This document shows, one piece after another, positions 17,108 through 25,657 of a DNA stretch of 48,163 nt. Made by a program: the position numbers and the translations under genes. The notes under the pieces were generated by a model. It was not told the origin of the DNA and did no database searches. It saw nothing but the letters and a program-made list of their open reading frames with translations. Numbering within the stretch: position 1 is the first letter of the stretch; each line of letters starts with the position of its first letter. The DNA comes from Planktomarina sp. (GTDB lineage Bacteria; Pseudomonadota; Alphaproteobacteria; Rhodobacterales; Rhodobacteraceae), in NCBI GenBank assembly GCA_017856985.1, contig JAFMEA010000014.1:1-48163 (forward strand), read 5' to 3'.

Positions 17108-17445
17108 CAGAAAAGTCGTCCACCAGCTGGCACTTCAATGTCGGGACTAATCAAGACTACTTCTCCATTCATGTCTGGAACACCCAGAACTAATACCTCT
17201 GACTTTACTTTACCAATTTGCCGGGGTGGAAAATTGACTACAGCCATAATAGTTTTGCCTATCAGTATTTCAGGAGTGTAATGCGCAGTCAGCTGAGCCG
17301 ATGACTTTTTTTCTCCCAACTCACCGCCAAAATCTATCCAGAGTTTAATTGCTGGCTTTCGGGCCTCAGGAAAAGGTTCTGCTCGGGTCACAATGCCCGT
17401 GCGAATATCTACTGCCATGAATTCATCAAAAGAAATTTCAGCCAT
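17107..17445 (-). CDS. csaA: CsaA-like tRNA-binding (EMAP/OB-fold) protein
   Basis: 112 aa from the ATG at 17445; the open frame extends 12 codons upstream into proC, but CsaA proteins are about 110 aa and begin at this MAEISFDEF position. The OB-fold tRNA-binding domain is recognised by DIRTGIVTRAEPFPEARKPAIKL-type sequence, the SSAQLTAHYTPE block and the FPPRQIGKVKSEVLVLG strand. Family members bind tRNA and have been described as secretion-related chaperones; the in vivo role is unclear. It overlaps the proC stop by 8 bp. Confidence 0.9.
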   Translation of the reverse strand: MAEISFDEFMAVDIRTGIVTRAEPFPEARKPAIKLWIDFGGELGEKKSSAQLTAHYTPEILIGKTIMAVVNFPPRQIGKVKSEVLVLGVPDMNGEVVLISPDIEVPAGGRLF

Positions 17446-18253
17446 TGGAAAGCTCTTTTGAGCGTAAAGTAGCAGCTGCAACAGTTTGCGTAATCAGGGG
17501 CTGAAGACCAGTTTTTTCATTCATTAAAACCTCCAAAGCTGCTTGAGTTGTCCCGTTTGGACTTGTCACATTTATGCGCAATTGAGCTGCAGTTTCATTT
17601 GATTGGACTGCCAGAGCACCGGCACCTGCAACTGTAGCTCTTGCAAGTTTCGTCGCTATATCCAGCGGCAGACCCTGCTTCTCACCAGCAAACGCCAATG
17701 TTTCGATCATATGAAACAGGTATGCGGGACCAGACCCCGAAACGCCAGTCACAGCATCCATCTGAGCTTCATTTTCTAATGTTATGGTTTGCCCAACCGC
17801 CGCCATCAGCAGTTCAGCTTCAGCCATATCGTCTTTTGTTGCGCTACCATTTCCAATCAACGCAGTTATACCTTGACCCACAGATGCAGGTGTATTGGGC
17901 ATTGTGCGTACTATCGGAGTAGAAGCGCCTAAGGCTTGCTCAAACGAAGAAATTGTAACGCCTGCAGCCACAGAAATGAACAGCGTCGTTCCTGATCCAA
18001 AGCTTTGCAATCGGGGCAAAGCCTCTCCCATCAACTGTGGTTTAACCGCAACCATTACAACAGCTGGGTTCTCAGGTAATTTCTTATTCAAATGGACACC
18101 CTGAGATATTAACCAATCACTAGGCTTAGGATCTAATATCCATACACCTTGCGGAGCTAGCCCCTGGCTCAACCAGCCAGCCAATAAGGCAGAACCCATT
18201 TTTCCACACCCTAATATAACCAGACCACGCTCATTAATATCTTTGGAAATCAT
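17438..18253 (-). CDS. proC: ProC, pyrroline-5-carboxylate reductase
   Basis: 271 aa. It catalyses the last step of proline synthesis using NAD(P)H. The N-terminal Rossmann motif LGCGKMGSALL, VMVAVKPQ, IVRTMPNTPASVGQG and the C-terminal signature AVTGVSGSGPAYLFHMIE with TVAGAGAL are all present. Length matches the family. It is in a minus run with the YbjN gene 34 bp upstream and csaA overlapping downstream. Confidence 0.97.
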   Translation of the reverse strand: MISKDINERGLVILGCGKMGSALLAGWLSQGLAPQGVWILDPKPSDWLISQGVHLNKKLPENPAVVMVAVKPQLMGEALPRLQSFGSGTTLFISVAAGVTISSFEQALGASTPIVRTMPNTPASVGQGITALIGNGSATKDDMAEAELLMAAVGQTITLENEAQMDAVTGVSGSGPAYLFHMIETLAFAGEKQGLPLDIATKLARATVAGAGALAVQSNETAAQLRINVTSPNGTTQAALEVLMNEKTGLQPLITQTVAAATLRSKELSNG

Positions 18254-18287
18254 CTCTCGACCTACTAAGTTCTATACTGGACGGCAG

Positions 18288-18791
18288 TTAAGCGGAGCCA
18301 TAGGCTTCTGCAATGGCGACTTGCATTGCAGGTTTCAAATCTTGTTCACCCCAGGTAACGACTTGGAAGACGGGGTAGTAACGCTCCGAAGATAAAACGG
18401 CGGTCGATATCATTGTATCAATTTGATCCAAACTAGGAATTTGGCCCCCTGTCAAAATTAAACCATATCGAAAAACCATTGATTTTTGATCAGCCCAGTA
18501 GGTAAAATTACCAGCCCAACAATTATCATTCACTTCATTTAATGCTGTAAAAAGTTCACTCATTCGGTGGACTGGAGGCTCCATATCAAAGGAACAAATT
18601 AAACGTAGAGTTTCGTCCACGTCAGACCAAGCTAAAGTTACAGAGTATGTTCGCCATTGGCCCTCAACAGCCATGGAAATCTGATCCTCACCAATGCGGT
18701 CAAATTCCCATTCTTGGGTCGCAGCCATGTCCTGCACAATGTCGATTGGATGCAGATCTTCTAAATCAAAAAACGTTTCAGAGAATGCCAT
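18288..18791 (-). CDS. YbjN domain-containing protein
   Basis: 167 aa from the ATG at 18791, which has AGGGGA five bases upstream; an open extension of 15 codons lacks this. The protein is well conserved among alphaproteobacteria and begins with the typical FxxEDLHPIDIV sequence, followed by EGQWRTYSVTLAW and a C-terminal AMQVAIAEAYG. The YbjN fold resembles type III secretion chaperones. The function is not established; no signal peptide or membrane segment is seen. Its promoter must lie in the 18792-19014 spacer, which contains DnaA-box-like sites. Confidence 0.85.
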   Translation of the reverse strand: MAFSETFFDLEDLHPIDIVQDMAATQEWEFDRIGEDQISMAVEGQWRTYSVTLAWSDVDETLRLICSFDMEPPVHRMSELFTALNEVNDNCWAGNFTYWADQKSMVFRYGLILTGGQIPSLDQIDTMISTAVLSSERYYPVFQVVTWGEQDLKPAMQVAIAEAYGSA

Positions 18792-18921
18792 ACCAGTCCC
18801 CTTTGAGGATATATTTTCCACAACAAATTTCAACAAAACTAGAATTGGTTACAATATTTTGTGTTGTTAGGTTTTGTTGTTACTAAGTATGGTGTACCCA
18901 ACAGAGAGTTGTGTCCAGCAA

Positions 18922-18955
18922 ATTTTCTGTGGATAAGTCGATTTTCTGTGAATAA
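18922..18955 (-). promoter_or_regulatory. two tandem DnaA-box sequences in the ybjN-ubiK spacer
   Basis: A 15 bp direct repeat ATTTTCTGTGRATAA occurs at 18922-18936 and 18941-18955, 19 bp apart. On the minus strand the units read TTATCCACA (18928-18936) and TTATTCACA (18947-18955), both exact matches to the DnaA box consensus TTATNCACA. A one-mismatch copy TTTTCCACA is at 18814-18822. The adjoining 18956-19014 is AT-rich. DnaA binding is inferred from consensus only; the site could regulate ybjN, titrate DnaA, or belong to an origin. Confidence 0.5.
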
Positions 18956-19014
18956 AACGAAAAATTAACGGGCAAATCTAACAAAGTTAAAAAGTATTGG
19001 AGTAAATTAAAGAA

Positions 19015-19272
19015 TTACTTCTTCTTTTTGACCTTAATGGCCTCTAAAGCATCCAACCTAGCCGCAAGGGCATCATTTTGTTCCCTTGCTTTTTGGGCCA
19101 TTCCTCGTACTGCCTCAAATTCTTCACGTGTGACAAAGTTTCGGTCCGCTAACCAGCGGTCTACCAAGCCTTTCATTGCTGTTTCAGCTTCATCCTTCGC
19201 ACCCTGAGCCACGCCCATTGCATTAGTCATCATTTGGCCAATATCGTCCATGAATTTATTTTTGGTCTGCAT
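19015..19272 (-). CDS. ubiK: UbiK-type accessory factor (BMFP domain)
   Basis: 85 aa. UbiK/YqiC proteins form coiled-coil trimers and assist aerobic ubiquinone synthesis with UbiJ. The sequence fits the BMFP domain: helical N-terminus with FMDDIGQMMTNAMG, then LADRNFVTREEFEAVRGMAQ and a coiled-coil rich in Ala, Leu and Glu, ending in a lysine tail. A strong AGGAGG lies six bases before the ATG. It is divergent from lgt across a 103 bp spacer. Confidence 0.85.
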   Translation of the reverse strand: MQTKNKFMDDIGQMMTNAMGVAQGAKDEAETAMKGLVDRWLADRNFVTREEFEAVRGMAQKAREQNDALAARLDALEAIKVKKKK

Positions 19273-19375
19273 AATTTGCCTCCTAAACAGCGATTTTACG
19301 CCTTGAATACAATATGGGCCCTTTAATAAAAAACCTCAAGCTTGACTTAACAAGCAGCACTGGAAAAATAAGGGC

Positions 19376-20302
19376 ATGATTTTGTTGATTCCATTTCCTA
19401 ACATTTCACCAGTTCTTTTTTCTTTGCCCATACCTGAGTGGGCATTTAGCTGGAACGGCCAGTCTTTTAGTCTGGGTGGCTTTGATTTAGCAATACACTG
19501 GTATGCTTTAGCTTACGTATTTGGTATCATATTTGCGTTTTGGTTAATGCGCCAAATCGTTCGTCGTTCGTTTCTTTGGCCGCAAAATACGCCAGCTGTT
19601 ACTGAAAAAAATTTAGATGATCTTATGACATGGATGGTAGTTGGAATAATCGTTGGCGGACGTATGGGCTATGTATTATTTTACAAACCACAAATATATC
19701 TAGCTGACCCAGTTGCTGCATTACGTGTTTTTGATGGTGGCATGTCGTTTCACGGCGGTTTCCTTGGCGTAATTGTGGCTGGCCTAATATTTTGCCGAAA
19801 ATACCAGATTTCAATTCCACAGATGGCCGACTTGATTGCGGTCTCTGCACCTGCTGGCCTATTGTTTGGCCGTTTAGCCAATTTTATAAATGCGGAACTT
19901 TGGGGTAGAGAGACTGATTTACCTTGGGGGGTTATTTTTCCTGGAATCGGCGCGCAAACCTGTGCCGAAGAAATCTCAGGTTTTTGCGCGCGACACCCCT
20001 CACAATTATACGAGGCCCTTGGCGAGGGCCTCATATTAGGTTGTGTTTTACTATACCTTGTTTTTAAAACCAAAGCCTTGCGAAAAACTGGCTTTCTGAC
20101 AGGGATATTCGCTATGTGCTATGGTTTAACACGATTTTTGGTTGAACTAGTTAGGCAACCTGATGCGCATTTTCAAAGCTTGAACAATCCGATTGGGTTT
20201 GCAATTCAACTTGGAGAATGGGGTTTAACAATGGGCCAAATTTTATCGTTACCCATGGTTTTGGCTGGGGTATGGTTAGTCTATCGAGCCCAAATTAAAT
20301 GA
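19376..20302 (+). CDS. lgt: Lgt, phosphatidylglycerol-prolipoprotein diacylglyceryl transferase
   Basis: 308 aa integral inner-membrane enzyme that adds diacylglycerol to the lipobox cysteine of prolipoproteins. The Lgt signature appears as GRLANFINAELWGRETDLPW (around residues 170-189); MSFHGGFLG and HPSQLYEALGEG are also family blocks. Several hydrophobic segments are evident (ALAYVFGIIFAFWLM, WMVVGIIVGGRMGYVLF, FLGVIVAGLIF, and the C-terminus). The next gene starts inside its stop (ATGA). A TTGACT box at 19342-19347 could be the -35 of its promoter. An 8 bp GC-rich hairpin lies in the coding sequence at 20012-20032. Confidence 0.97.
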   Translation: MILLIPFPNISPVLFSLPIPEWAFSWNGQSFSLGGFDLAIHWYALAYVFGIIFAFWLMRQIVRRSFLWPQNTPAVTEKNLDDLMTWMVVGIIVGGRMGYVLFYKPQIYLADPVAALRVFDGGMSFHGGFLGVIVAGLIFCRKYQISIPQMADLIAVSAPAGLLFGRLANFINAELWGRETDLPWGVIFPGIGAQTCAEEISGFCARHPSQLYEALGEGLILGCVLLYLVFKTKALRKTGFLTGIFAMCYGLTRFLVELVRQPDAHFQSLNNPIGFAIQLGEWGLTMGQILSLPMVLAGVWLVYRAQIK

Positions 20303-21354
20303 CACCATTAGGTAACATTTTACGGGCACGGATCGCCACAAATGGTCCAATGAATGTTGCAGATTATATGACCGAATGCCTTATGCATCCGAAATATGGC
20401 TATTATACGACACAAAACGTTTTTGGAGCAGCGGGAGATTTCATAACAGCCCCTGAAATCAGTCAAATGTTCGGCGAAATGATAGCATTATCACTGGGAA
20501 CATCCTGGCAAGCCCAAGGTAGCCCCAAGGACGCAATTTTGGTAGAATTAGGGCCTGGAAAGGGTACCTTGATGAAGGACCTCAGAAGGGCATCCTCGGC
20601 CATTCCAGGTTTCGATCGACTTCCCATCCATTTTGTAGAAATTTCGTCAAAAATGCGTAAATTGCAAAACAACGCAATCAAGAGCGTCACGCATCATTCT
20701 GACCTTTTAAGTTTGCCCAATGCACCAATTTATTTGATTGCAAATGAGTTTTTCGATGCGCTTCCGATACGCCAATTTCACCGAGCTGCCACTGCATGGG
20801 AAGAACGTTTAATTGGTGAGGGCCCAGACAAACTTACTTTTGGCCGCGCGGCACCACAGCTATTCGACTTTCTTAATCAACGTCTCAAAGATACAAAAGT
20901 TGATGATATTGTTGAATATTGCCCAGCTTTACCATCCATTATCGAACAAATTTCTATCCGTACTTCTACAAATGGAGGTGCCGCTTTAATTTTTGACTAT
21001 GGAGACTGGAGATCTAGCGGCGATACATTTCAGGCTATTACAAACCATAAAATGGTCAATCCACTTACCTACCCAGGGACATCAGACATAACTGCCCACG
21101 TTGATTTTGAATCAATATTTGAAGCGGCAAAGCCAGCTAGCCCATCACGTCTGACACCCCAGGGTGTTTTTTTAGAGCGGCTCGGCATTACACAAAGGGC
21201 TAAAAGTTTGGCAGAGAAATTAACAGGGGGAAATCTAGAAAGTCATATCACGGCACACCGCCGCCTGACACACCCTGATGAAATGGGAAATTTATTTAAG
21301 GTAATGGGTATAGCTCCCACTCCTAATTTATTACCACCTGGGGTTGATCACTGA
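20299..21354 (+). CDS. SAM-dependent methyltransferase, MidA/NDUFAF7 family
   Basis: 351 aa. The family (formerly DUF185) includes mitochondrial NDUFAF7, an arginine methyltransferase for a complex I subunit. Visible features are the N-terminal MTECLMHPKYGYYTTQNVFGAAGDFITAPEI region with the usual HPxYGYY signature, LVELGPGKGTLMKDL (SAM motif I), IYLIANEFFDALPIRQF, and a C-terminal MGNLFKVMGI block. A role in respiratory complex I assembly is plausible by homology but unproven for bacteria. It starts within the lgt stop codon, so the two are coupled. Confidence 0.9.
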   Translation: MTPLGNILRARIATNGPMNVADYMTECLMHPKYGYYTTQNVFGAAGDFITAPEISQMFGEMIALSLGTSWQAQGSPKDAILVELGPGKGTLMKDLRRASSAIPGFDRLPIHFVEISSKMRKLQNNAIKSVTHHSDLLSLPNAPIYLIANEFFDALPIRQFHRAATAWEERLIGEGPDKLTFGRAAPQLFDFLNQRLKDTKVDDIVEYCPALPSIIEQISIRTSTNGGAALIFDYGDWRSSGDTFQAITNHKMVNPLTYPGTSDITAHVDFESIFEAAKPASPSRLTPQGVFLERLGITQRAKSLAEKLTGGNLESHITAHRRLTHPDEMGNLFKVMGIAPTPNLLPPGVDH

Positions 21355-21370
21355 TGTCCGGACTAGCTAA

Positions 21371-22132
21371 ATGACATTAGCTCCATTGCAATCAGAACTT
21401 TTAGCTAACACCAAGCATGGCTTTTTTACACGCGATAGAGGCTTCTCAACAGGAATTTACAGCGGCCTAAACTGTGGCCAAGGGTCAAGAGATAATCCCA
21501 ACAACGTAAAAGCTAACCGAGAAGCCACTGCCAGATACTTTGGGCATACCGAAACACAATTACAATCTTTAAACCAAATTCACTCTTCTGATGTAGTTGT
21601 TCTGCACGCACCAATGTCCAAGAACCAAAAAGCCGACGCAATGGTTACCGCAACTCCCGGCCTAACTCTGAGTATTCTAACTGCTGATTGTCAGCCAGTT
21701 TTGATGTATGACGAAAAAGCAAAAGTAATTGGCGCCGCTCACGCCGGTTGGAAGGGCACAAAATTGGGAGTACTGCAAAATACTATTGCAGCTATGGAAA
21801 CCCTGGGCGCAGATCGTTCAGAAATTTGTGCGATTATCGGTCCCTGTATCAGCCAAAAGGCTTACGAAGTTGGCCCCAGCTTTTTAGATGACGTTTGTGC
21901 CAACGATCCCAATGCCATTCACTTTTTTGCTCAAAACAGAGATGGCAGACATCAATTTGATTTGCCTGGTTACGGGCTATCAATCTTGCGGAAGGAAAAT
22001 ATTAAGAAATTTGCGTGGACTGGACATTGCACATATTCTAACCCAACGAAATTTTATTCCTACCGTCGTTCCACACACCTAAAAGAGCCCGATTATGGAA
22101 GGCTAATAAATTGCATAAGCCTTCAACAGTAG
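21371..22132 (+). CDS. pgeF: PgeF, peptidoglycan editing factor (YfiH/laccase-domain family)
   Basis: 253 aa. Family members prevent misincorporation of L-Ser in peptidoglycan precursors and were earlier annotated as polyphenol oxidases; they also show purine nucleoside activity. The metal-site motifs are visible: LNQIHSSDVVVL (His), LTADCQPVLMYD (Cys) and AAHAGWKGT (His). GFFTRDRGFSTGIYSGLNCG is the usual N-terminal block. It follows the methyltransferase by 16 bp, forming the lgt-midA-pgeF run seen in related bacteria. Confidence 0.93.
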   Translation: MTLAPLQSELLANTKHGFFTRDRGFSTGIYSGLNCGQGSRDNPNNVKANREATARYFGHTETQLQSLNQIHSSDVVVLHAPMSKNQKADAMVTATPGLTLSILTADCQPVLMYDEKAKVIGAAHAGWKGTKLGVLQNTIAAMETLGADRSEICAIIGPCISQKAYEVGPSFLDDVCANDPNAIHFFAQNRDGRHQFDLPGYGLSILRKENIKKFAWTGHCTYSNPTKFYSYRRSTHLKEPDYGRLINCISLQQ

Positions 22133-22134
22133 TT

Positions 22135-22629
22135 TCATGCAAGTTTAGACAATCGATCCTCTAAAACCTCAAATGGGACACCAGGCTGGGCTTTGGCGCC
22201 ACGAATGACTAAAGATGTTTTTACTGAAGCTACGTTTTCTGCCGAAGTCAGCTCTTCAGTTAGGAACGTTTGAAAAGTCGATAGATCTGGGGCCACACAC
22301 TTTAGGATAAAATCAACTTCCCCGTTAAGCATGTGGCATTCCCTCACAAAGGGCCAGTCAAGACAACGCGTTTCGAAAGCAGATAGATCCACCTCTGCTT
22401 GGCTTTGCAAGCCAACCATAGCAAATACTTGTACCTCAAAGCCCAACTGACGTGCATTAATATTTGCATAATAACCACCAATATAACCCGTTTCTTCTAA
22501 AGTTCGGACCCGTCGTAAACATGGAGGCGCAGATATACCAACACGCTTCGCCAACTCAACATTAGTCATTCGTCCATCTGCCTGTAATTCAGCTAATATC
22601 ATACGATCAATGTCATCTAAACGGTGCAT
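22135..22629 (-). CDS. Lrp/AsnC-family transcriptional regulator
   Basis: 164 aa. The N-terminal helix-turn-helix is LDDIDRMILAELQADGRMTN then VELAKRVGISAPPCLRRVR, followed by the RAM effector domain (CHMLNGEVDFILKCV is the usual ligand-pocket strand). It is divergent from trxB across a 185 bp spacer holding repeats that may be its own operators. The ligand is probably an amino acid, as in the family. It converges with pgeF with only 2 bp between stop codons. Confidence 0.93.
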   Translation of the reverse strand: MHRLDDIDRMILAELQADGRMTNVELAKRVGISAPPCLRRVRTLEETGYIGGYYANINARQLGFEVQVFAMVGLQSQAEVDLSAFETRCLDWPFVRECHMLNGEVDFILKCVAPDLSTFQTFLTEELTSAENVASVKTSLVIRGAKAQPGVPFEVLEDRLSKLA

Positions 22630-22643
22630 GAAATTTATATTCC

Positions 22644-22714
22644 TACGTTATAATTACGAAACGTACCAAAACAACTAGCTATACGCAATAATATTTCAAT
22701 ATTACGCAATAATA
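22644..22714. promoter_or_regulatory. repeat array between lrp-type regulator and trxB
   Basis: Two exact copies of TACGCAATAATA occur at 22682-22693 and 22703-22714, 21 bp apart, which puts them on the same helix face. Closer to the regulator start there is an inverted repeat TACGTT-N10-AACGTA (22644-22665). Lrp/AsnC proteins often bind phased AT-rich sites in the divergent region, so this is a likely operator array for the regulator and perhaps trxB. The assignment is inference from pattern and position. Confidence 0.45.
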
Positions 22715-22814
22715 ATTCATAATTTCAGTTCAACAGGTTGTTACGCGGTTTAGGCTTTTGCCAAACCAAATCCCTGTATATATGAAATTCATAACTGAAT
22801 TTTTAGGAAATCTC

Positions 22815-23759
22815 ATGTCAAATAGTCGCCACACCAAAGTCTTAATAATTGGCTCTGGGCCTGCAGGTTACACAGCAGGTGTTTATGCTAGCCGTGCTAT
22901 GTTGGAACCTATTTTAGTACAAGGGATTGAGCCAGGTGGGCAGCTCACAACAACTACTGAAGTTGAAAACTGGCCTGGCGATAGTGAAGTCCAAGGACCA
23001 GACCTTATGATACGGATGGAAGCCCATGCTAAAGATATGGGCACAGAAATTATTGGAGACATTATTATCAGTCTTGACCTCTCTGAACGTCCCTTTCGGG
23101 CAAAAGGAGATAGTGGTACAGTCTATACAAGTGATGCCGTAATCTTGGCTACTGGCGCGCGAGCACAATGGCTTGGATTGCCCAGTGAAGAAAAATTTAA
23201 AGGATTTGGTGTGTCCGCCTGCGCCACGTGTGATGGATTTTTTTATAGAGGCCAAGAGATTGTAGTAGTTGGCGGAGGTAATACCGCCGTCGAAGAGGCC
23301 TTATTTCTTACTAACTTTGCCTCAAAAGTAACCTTGATTCATCGCCGAAACGAACTGCGCGCGGAACAAATCTTGATTAATCGTTTAATGAAAAACGAAA
23401 AAATTCAACCAATGTGGTTTCACGAAATTGAGGAGGTTTATGGTTCAGAGGCACCTCTCGGGGTGGAGGGAGTAAAAGTTAAACACACCAAAACCGGTGA
23501 GATCACAAATATACCATGTAAAGGTGTATTTATAGCAATCGGACATTCGCCTGCCAATGAGTTAGTTATAGACACTCTTGAAACCCATATGGGTGGCTAC
23601 GTTGTAACAAAGCCCGATAGTACCGAAACCTCTATTCCAGGCGTATTTGCTTCTGGAGACCTAACAGATCACAAATACCGCCAAGCAGTTACCAGCGCCG
23701 GTATGGGATGCATGGCAGCACTTGAAGCAGAACGCTGGCTAGCTGAACAAAAACAATGA
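22815..23759 (+). CDS. trxB: TrxB, thioredoxin-disulfide reductase
   Basis: 314 aa from the ATG at 22815, which follows AGGA with good spacing; the open frame runs 19 codons upstream but TrxB proteins start just before [17 protein letters not shown]-binding GSGPAG is near 13-18, the redox-active CATC is Cys136-Cys139, the NADP-binding [10 protein letters not shown] follows, and the C-terminal [11 protein letters not shown] motif is present. It keeps thioredoxin reduced with NADPH. It is divergent from an Lrp/AsnC-type regulator. Confidence 0.96.
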   Translation: MSNSRHTKVLIIGSGPAGYTAGVYASRAMLEPILVQGIEPGGQLTTTTEVENWPGDSEVQGPDLMIRMEAHAKDMGTEIIGDIIISLDLSERPFRAKGDSGTVYTSDAVILATGARAQWLGLPSEEKFKGFGVSACATCDGFFYRGQEIVVVGGGNTAVEEALFLTNFASKVTLIHRRNELRAEQILINRLMKNEKIQPMWFHEIEEVYGSEAPLGVEGVKVKHTKTGEITNIPCKGVFIAIGHSPANELVIDTLETHMGGYVVTKPDSTETSIPGVFASGDLTDHKYRQAVTSAGMGCMAALEAERWLAEQKQ

Positions 23760-23882
23760 TAATCATTCTTTAAATAAAACTGCCCAATAAGGTTTTGTTA
23801 CTTTTTGTTAAATCATAAAAAATAGAGCAAAATATGTTATCAGTGTTACGTTGAATATAAGAGACACTAGGCCATTAACAAG

Positions 23883-23899
23883 TTGAACCATCAATTCAA
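23883..23899. promoter_or_regulatory. inverted repeat upstream of sat-cysC, operator candidate
   Basis: TTGAA-N7-TTCAA is a perfect 5 bp inverted repeat ending 24 bp before the sat-cysC ATG. Its size suits a dimeric regulator such as a LysR-type sulfur regulator, but no specific consensus is recognised. The rest of the 164 bp spacer 23760-23923 is AT-rich with no gene and no clear terminator for trxB. Confidence 0.25.
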
Positions 23900-23923
23900 A
23901 CTATTTAGTAAAAACGAGGCAAA

Positions 23924-25630
23924 ATGGTGCAAAATAATTTAACACCCATCAAAGAATTATATTTAGGTTATGAAGAAGCACAGAAAAGCAGGGTGGAAGC
24001 TACTCAACTAACTTCCTGGGACCTTACACCTCGGCAAATCTGCGATCTCGAATTACTCCTGAATGGGGGCTTCTCTCCTCTCAATGGATTTTTAAACGAG
24101 GCAGATTACGACAATGTTGTAGAAAATATGCGGCTCGCCGATGGTAGCCTGTGGCCAATTCCAATTAACCTGGACGTCACAGCAGAATTTGCAGAAAATT
24201 TAGATCGTGGTGAAGATGTAGCGCTGCGTGATCAAGAGGGCGTAATCCTTGCAACCATAAAAGTTACTGATATCTGGGCACCAGACAAAGCTAATGAGGC
24301 AAAGAAAGTTTTTGGCGCCGATGATTTAGCCCATCCCAGCGTAAATTATTTACATAATCAGGCTGGTTCAATTTACTTGGGCGGACCGGTTACAGGAATC
24401 CAAAAACCAACTCACTACGATTTCCGTGAGCGGCGTAATACACCAAATGAGCTACGTAGTTATTTTAGTAAAATGGGTTGGCATCGGATAGTCGCATTTC
24501 AAACCCGTAATCCATTGCACCGTGCTCATCAGGAGCTTACGTTCCGGGCCGCAAGGGAGGCGCAGGCCAACTTATTAATTCACCCAGTTGTTGGGTTAAC
24601 TAAACCAGGTGATATTGACCACTTCACAAGAGTCCGTTGCTACGAGGCCGTGTTAGACCAATACCCTTCCTCCACTACATCACTTTCACTACTTAATCTG
24701 GCTATGCGCATGGCCGGGCCACGTGAGGCTGTCTGGCACGGTTTGATACGCGCCAACCACGGCTGCACCCATTTCATTGTTGGACGTGATCACGCTGGTC
24801 CAGGTAAGAATTCTTCGGGCAATGATTTTTACGGACCCTACGATGCTCAAGATTTATTTCGGCTATATGAAGACGAAATTGGAATTAAAATGGTTGACTT
24901 CAAACATATGGTCTATGTGCAGGAGCGGGCACAATACGAAGCAATTGATGAAGTTGCCGACGGCTCAACTGTTTTGAATATTTCAGGTACAGAACTGCGC
25001 CGCCGGCTCAATGAGGGTCTAGATATCCCTGATTGGTTCAGCTTTCCCCATGTTGTTTCAGAATTGCGCAAATCAAGACCACCACGGGCGAGGCAAGGCT
25101 TCACAGTCTTTTTTACGGGTTTTTCAGGCTCTGGAAAATCCACAATTGCCAACTCCTTAATGATTAAGTTGATGGAAATGGGTGGCCGCCCTGTCACTCT
25201 TTTAGATGGCGATATAGTCCGAAAGAATTTATCTTCTGAACTGGGATTTTCAAAGGAACACCGGGATTTAAATATCCGACGCATTGGATATGTAGCCTCT
25301 GAAATCACAAAAAATGGCGGCATTGCCATATGCGCGCCCATCGCTCCCTACTCAAACACACGCAACGCCGTCCGTGAGGACATCGAGGCCTTTGGTGCAT
25401 TTGTAGAGGTCCACATTGCTACTTCTATAGAGGAGTGCGAACGTCGAGATCGCAAGGGACTCTATAAACTTGCAAGGGCAGGAAAAATTAAAGAGTTTAC
25501 TGGAATTTCAGATCCATATGACGTACCTTTGGACCCTGATTTGCGTTTGGAAACAGAAAATGTTGAAGTCGATAATTGCGCGCACCAAGTTTTGCTAAAG
25601 CTCGAAAGTATGGGACTGATAGGAGCATAG
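23924..25630 (+). CDS. bifunctional sulfate adenylyltransferase / adenylylsulfate kinase
   Basis: 568 aa fusion that makes APS from sulfate and ATP and then PAPS. The N-terminal ATP sulfurylase part (to about 385) shows QTRNPLHRAH (193-202) and GRDHAG (287-292), the nucleotide-binding motifs of the homomeric (Sat) type, unlike the CysDN type. The C-terminal APS kinase (about 390-568) has the P-loop GFSGSGKST (399-407), the LLDGD block and APIAPY. GAGG precedes the ATG. It is a single-gene unit; reductase genes for sulfate assimilation are not in the window. Confidence 0.95.
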   Translation: MVQNNLTPIKELYLGYEEAQKSRVEATQLTSWDLTPRQICDLELLLNGGFSPLNGFLNEADYDNVVENMRLADGSLWPIPINLDVTAEFAENLDRGEDVALRDQEGVILATIKVTDIWAPDKANEAKKVFGADDLAHPSVNYLHNQAGSIYLGGPVTGIQKPTHYDFRERRNTPNELRSYFSKMGWHRIVAFQTRNPLHRAHQELTFRAAREAQANLLIHPVVGLTKPGDIDHFTRVRCYEAVLDQYPSSTTSLSLLNLAMRMAGPREAVWHGLIRANHGCTHFIVGRDHAGPGKNSSGNDFYGPYDAQDLFRLYEDEIGIKMVDFKHMVYVQERAQYEAIDEVADGSTVLNISGTELRRRLNEGLDIPDWFSFPHVVSELRKSRPPRARQGFTVFFTGFSGSGKSTIANSLMIKLMEMGGRPVTLLDGDIVRKNLSSELGFSKEHRDLNIRRIGYVASEITKNGGIAICAPIAPYSNTRNAVREDIEAFGAFVEVHIATSIEECERRDRKGLYKLARAGKIKEFTGISDPYDVPLDPDLRLETENVEVDNCAHQVLLKLESMGLIGA

Positions 25631-25657
25631 TCGAACACGAGCCAAAATCGCGAGCCA

